From Microbacterium abyssi (GTDB lineage: Bacteria; Actinomycetota; Actinomycetes; Actinomycetales; Microbacteriaceae): DNA of 64,000 bases. The notes below the pieces were generated by a model. The model was not told the DNA's origin. It searched no databases and was given only the letters and a program-made list of their open reading frames with translations. This document shows positions 62,377 through 64,000 of the stretch, piece by piece. Every line of letters begins with the position of its first letter. Position 1 is the first letter of the stretch. Made by a program: the position numbers and the translations under genes. The stretch lies in NCBI RefSeq assembly GCF_015277895.1, contig NZ_CP063815.1, positions 682,001-746,000 on the forward strand, given 5' to 3'.

Positions 62377-62969
62377 CAGCATCCGCACGACTTCTCATCG
62401 TCGGCCCGCAGGGCTCGGGCAAGGGCACGCAGGGCGTGCGCATCGCCGAGGCCTTCGGCATCCCGGTCGTCTCGACCGGTGACATCTTCCGCGCCAACAT
62501 CAAGGGCGGAACCGAGCTCGGGCAGCAAGTGACGGCGATCCTCGATCGCGGAGATCTCGTCCCGGACGAGCTGACGGGCGAGATCGTGCGCGACCGGCTG
62601 TCGCAGGACGACGCCGCGAATGGCTTCCTGCTGGACGGCTACCCCCGCAACGCCGCGCAGGTCGGGCACCTCGAAGAGTTCCTCACCGCACGCGGTGAGG
62701 CGCTGGATGCCGTCATCCAGCTGGATGTCCCTCGGGATGAGAGCATCGCGCGACTGAAGCTGCGCGCGGACGAGCAGGGCCGTTCGGACGACACCGAAGA
62801 GGCCATCGCGCACCGCCTCGACATCTACGAGAACGAGACCGCACCGATCCTCGCCGTCTACGGCGAGCGCGGCATCGTCGACCGGATCGACGGTGTCGGC
62901 TCGCTCGACGAGATCACCGAGCGCATCATGTCGGCGCTGCGCGCGCGTGGCCTGACGCTCGCGGCCTGA
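62373..62969 (+). CDS. adk: Adenylate kinase
   Basis: 198 residues. P-loop [14 protein letters not shown]-binding [13 protein letters not shown] and [16 protein letters not shown] are present; the LID is the short form without a zinc-binding domain. It balances AMP, ADP and ATP. TTG start at 62373 overlaps the secY stop (TTGA), with AAGGG upstream. Two successive TTG starts imply lowered translation. Confidence 0.95.
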   Translation: MTASARLLIVGPQGSGKGTQGVRIAEAFGIPVVSTGDIFRANIKGGTELGQQVTAILDRGDLVPDELTGEIVRDRLSQDDAANGFLLDGYPRNAAQVGHLEEFLTARGEALDAVIQLDVPRDESIARLKLRADEQGRSDDTEEAIAHRLDIYENETAPILAVYGERGIVDRIDGVGSLDEITERIMSALRARGLTLAA

Positions 62970-62972
62970 CAC

Positions 62973-63815
62973 GTGTTCCGCCGCTCGATCTACAAGACTC
63001 CCGCGCAGCTGCGGGCGATGATCGAACCAGGGCTCATCACCGCGGCGTCGCTGGATGCCGCGGGCACGGCGATCCGGGCGGGTGCCACGACCACAGAGGT
63101 GGATGCCGCGGCGTCCGCGGTGATCGCGTCGCGCGGGGCCGAGTCGAACTTCAAGCTCGTGCGGGGATACCACCACGCCACCTGCATCTCGGTGAACGAG
63201 CAGGTCGTGCACGGCATCCCGGGGTCTCGCGTGCTGGAACCGGGCGACATCGTCTCGGTCGACAGCGGCGCGCAGTTCCAGGGCTGGAACGGCGACAGCG
63301 CGCGGACGTTCATCGTGCCGGATCCGTCCCGGCCTGAGCTGATCGCTGCTCGTTCGGAGTTGTCGGCAGCGACCGAGGGTTCGATGTGGGCGGGGATCGC
63401 GGCGATGGCATCCGCTCGTCACCTCGGCGACATCGGTGCGGCCATCCAGGAGTACCTCGAGGCGAACCCACCGGCGGCCGGTGGGGACTGGGGCATTCTG
63501 CGTGAGTACGTCGGGCACGGCATCGGACGCAAGATGCACGAAGCACCCAGCGTCTTCAACTACCGCACGCCTGACCCCGGCGCCGAGGTGAAACCGGGCC
63601 TCGTGCTCGCGATCGAGCCGATGGTCACCGCCGGTTCCGAGCAGACGCTGGTCGAGGAAGACGACTGGACTGTCTCGACCGTCGACGGCAGCGACGGCTC
63701 CCACTGGGAGCACAGCGTCGCCCGGCATGCCGATGGCATCTGGGTCTTCACCGCGCCCGACGGCGGCGCTGCCGGTCTCGCCCCCTTCGGCATCACCCCC
63801 GTCCGCCCCGCCTAG
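62973..63815 (+). CDS. map: Methionine aminopeptidase, type I
   Basis: 280 residues. Metal-binding residues are in SVDSGA (Asp), DSARTF (Asp), GHGIGRKMHEAP (His), AIEPMV (Glu) and the late Glu of HWEHSVA; the His of GYHHATCISVNEQ is the catalytic helper. It removes the initiator Met in the cytoplasm. GTG 62973 lies three bases after adk. Completes secY-adk-map. Confidence 0.95.
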   Translation: MFRRSIYKTPAQLRAMIEPGLITAASLDAAGTAIRAGATTTEVDAAASAVIASRGAESNFKLVRGYHHATCISVNEQVVHGIPGSRVLEPGDIVSVDSGAQFQGWNGDSARTFIVPDPSRPELIAARSELSAATEGSMWAGIAAMASARHLGDIGAAIQEYLEANPPAAGGDWGILREYVGHGIGRKMHEAPSVFNYRTPDPGAEVKPGLVLAIEPMVTAGSEQTLVEEDDWTVSTVDGSDGSHWEHSVARHADGIWVFTAPDGGAAGLAPFGITPVRPA

Positions 63816-63842
63816 CGCCCGCCCCACCTGCCCCGCCCGCCC

Positions 63843-63919
63843 CACGAGACGGGGTTTCCAGCACGAGACTGCGGGTGCAGGCGGCCGTCTCATGCCGCAA
63901 ACCTCGTTTCGTGTGCTGG
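63843..63919. repeat. Complex inverted repeat after map
   Basis: CACGAGACGGGGTTT (63843-63857) and AAACCTCGTTTCGTG (63899-63913) pair with two mismatches that are G-U in RNA. CCAGCAC (63858) and GTGCTGG (63913) and GAGAC/GTCTC inside offer a second fold. It is probably a dispersed element or terminator. Confidence 0.6.
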
Positions 63920-64000
63920 GCACTTGTTCTCCACAGATCGAGGGGATACGCGCGTGAGTAGCGTCTGGAACGCGGTCCGCATCGGCACTATGAGCGGATG
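63920..64000 (+). other. End of window, no gene assigned
   Basis: A GTG at 63957 and an ATG at 63990 open frames to the window end, but too little is visible to call a gene. Confidence 0.3.

Overview
The window reads as a chromosomal segment of a high-GC actinobacterium, most likely Microbacterium or a close relative in Microbacteriaceae. This is inferred from strong G/C third positions, frequent GTG and TTG starts, menaquinone genes, the actinobacterial DUF families, and many promoters placed so that the transcript begins at the start codon. No rRNA, CRISPR array, prophage or insertion sequence was seen. Apart from small intergenic repeats it looks like ordinary core chromosome.

Layout. 1-2435: end of a phosphonate ABC transporter (truncated phnC, fused two-domain phnE). 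2568-13526: a hexapeptide-repeat protein, a minus-strand operon lhr helicase / EI24 membrane protein / Nei glycosylase, an ABC-F ATPase, and small hydrolases. 13673-21980: an SDR enzyme, threonine aldolase, an MFS exporter, a DUF6421/SDR/AsnC cassette, a DUF5937 regulator divergent from a cupin gene, and two small DUF proteins. 22009-37690: menaquinone and electron-transfer genes (menA, menD, menF, menG/ubiE, polyprenyl diphosphate synthase, an FprA-type reductase), interspersed with a DrrAB-like exporter and its WYL regulator, a tRNA-like gene with a CAU anticodon, two CNNM/CorC-type membrane proteins, a hemerythrin and PPK2.

37806-45945: an alpha/beta hydrolase, YajQ, a maltose-type ABC importer (malEFG) behind two LacI-type operators, and four poorly known genes. 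46162-63815: the str operon (rpsL, rpsG, fusA, tuf), a small antitoxin-like gene, then S10 and spc genes (rpsJ to rplO), secY, adk and map. rpsN is absent from its usual place between rplE and rpsH, where a hairpin and a -10 element lie instead.

Regulation visible in the DNA. At least fifteen genes have a TANNNT hexamer ending 6-8 bases before the start codon, as expected for leaderless mRNAs. By contrast the ribosomal genes have Shine-Dalgarno leaders, with strong hairpins at the operon breaks. Palindromic operator candidates lie at the asnC, DUF5937/cupin, drrAB/WYL and malE promoters. A dispersed TTGAGCGAGC-type repeat occurs between genes and once, in frame, inside lhr.

The window holds no clearly new multi-gene system. 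The best leads are the tRNA-like gene with an abnormal D arm, the repeat exonised into Lhr, the DUF6421 cassette with its operator, the SD-masking hairpin before the CorC-type pair, and a start-Arg-stop mini-ORF in the S10 leader.
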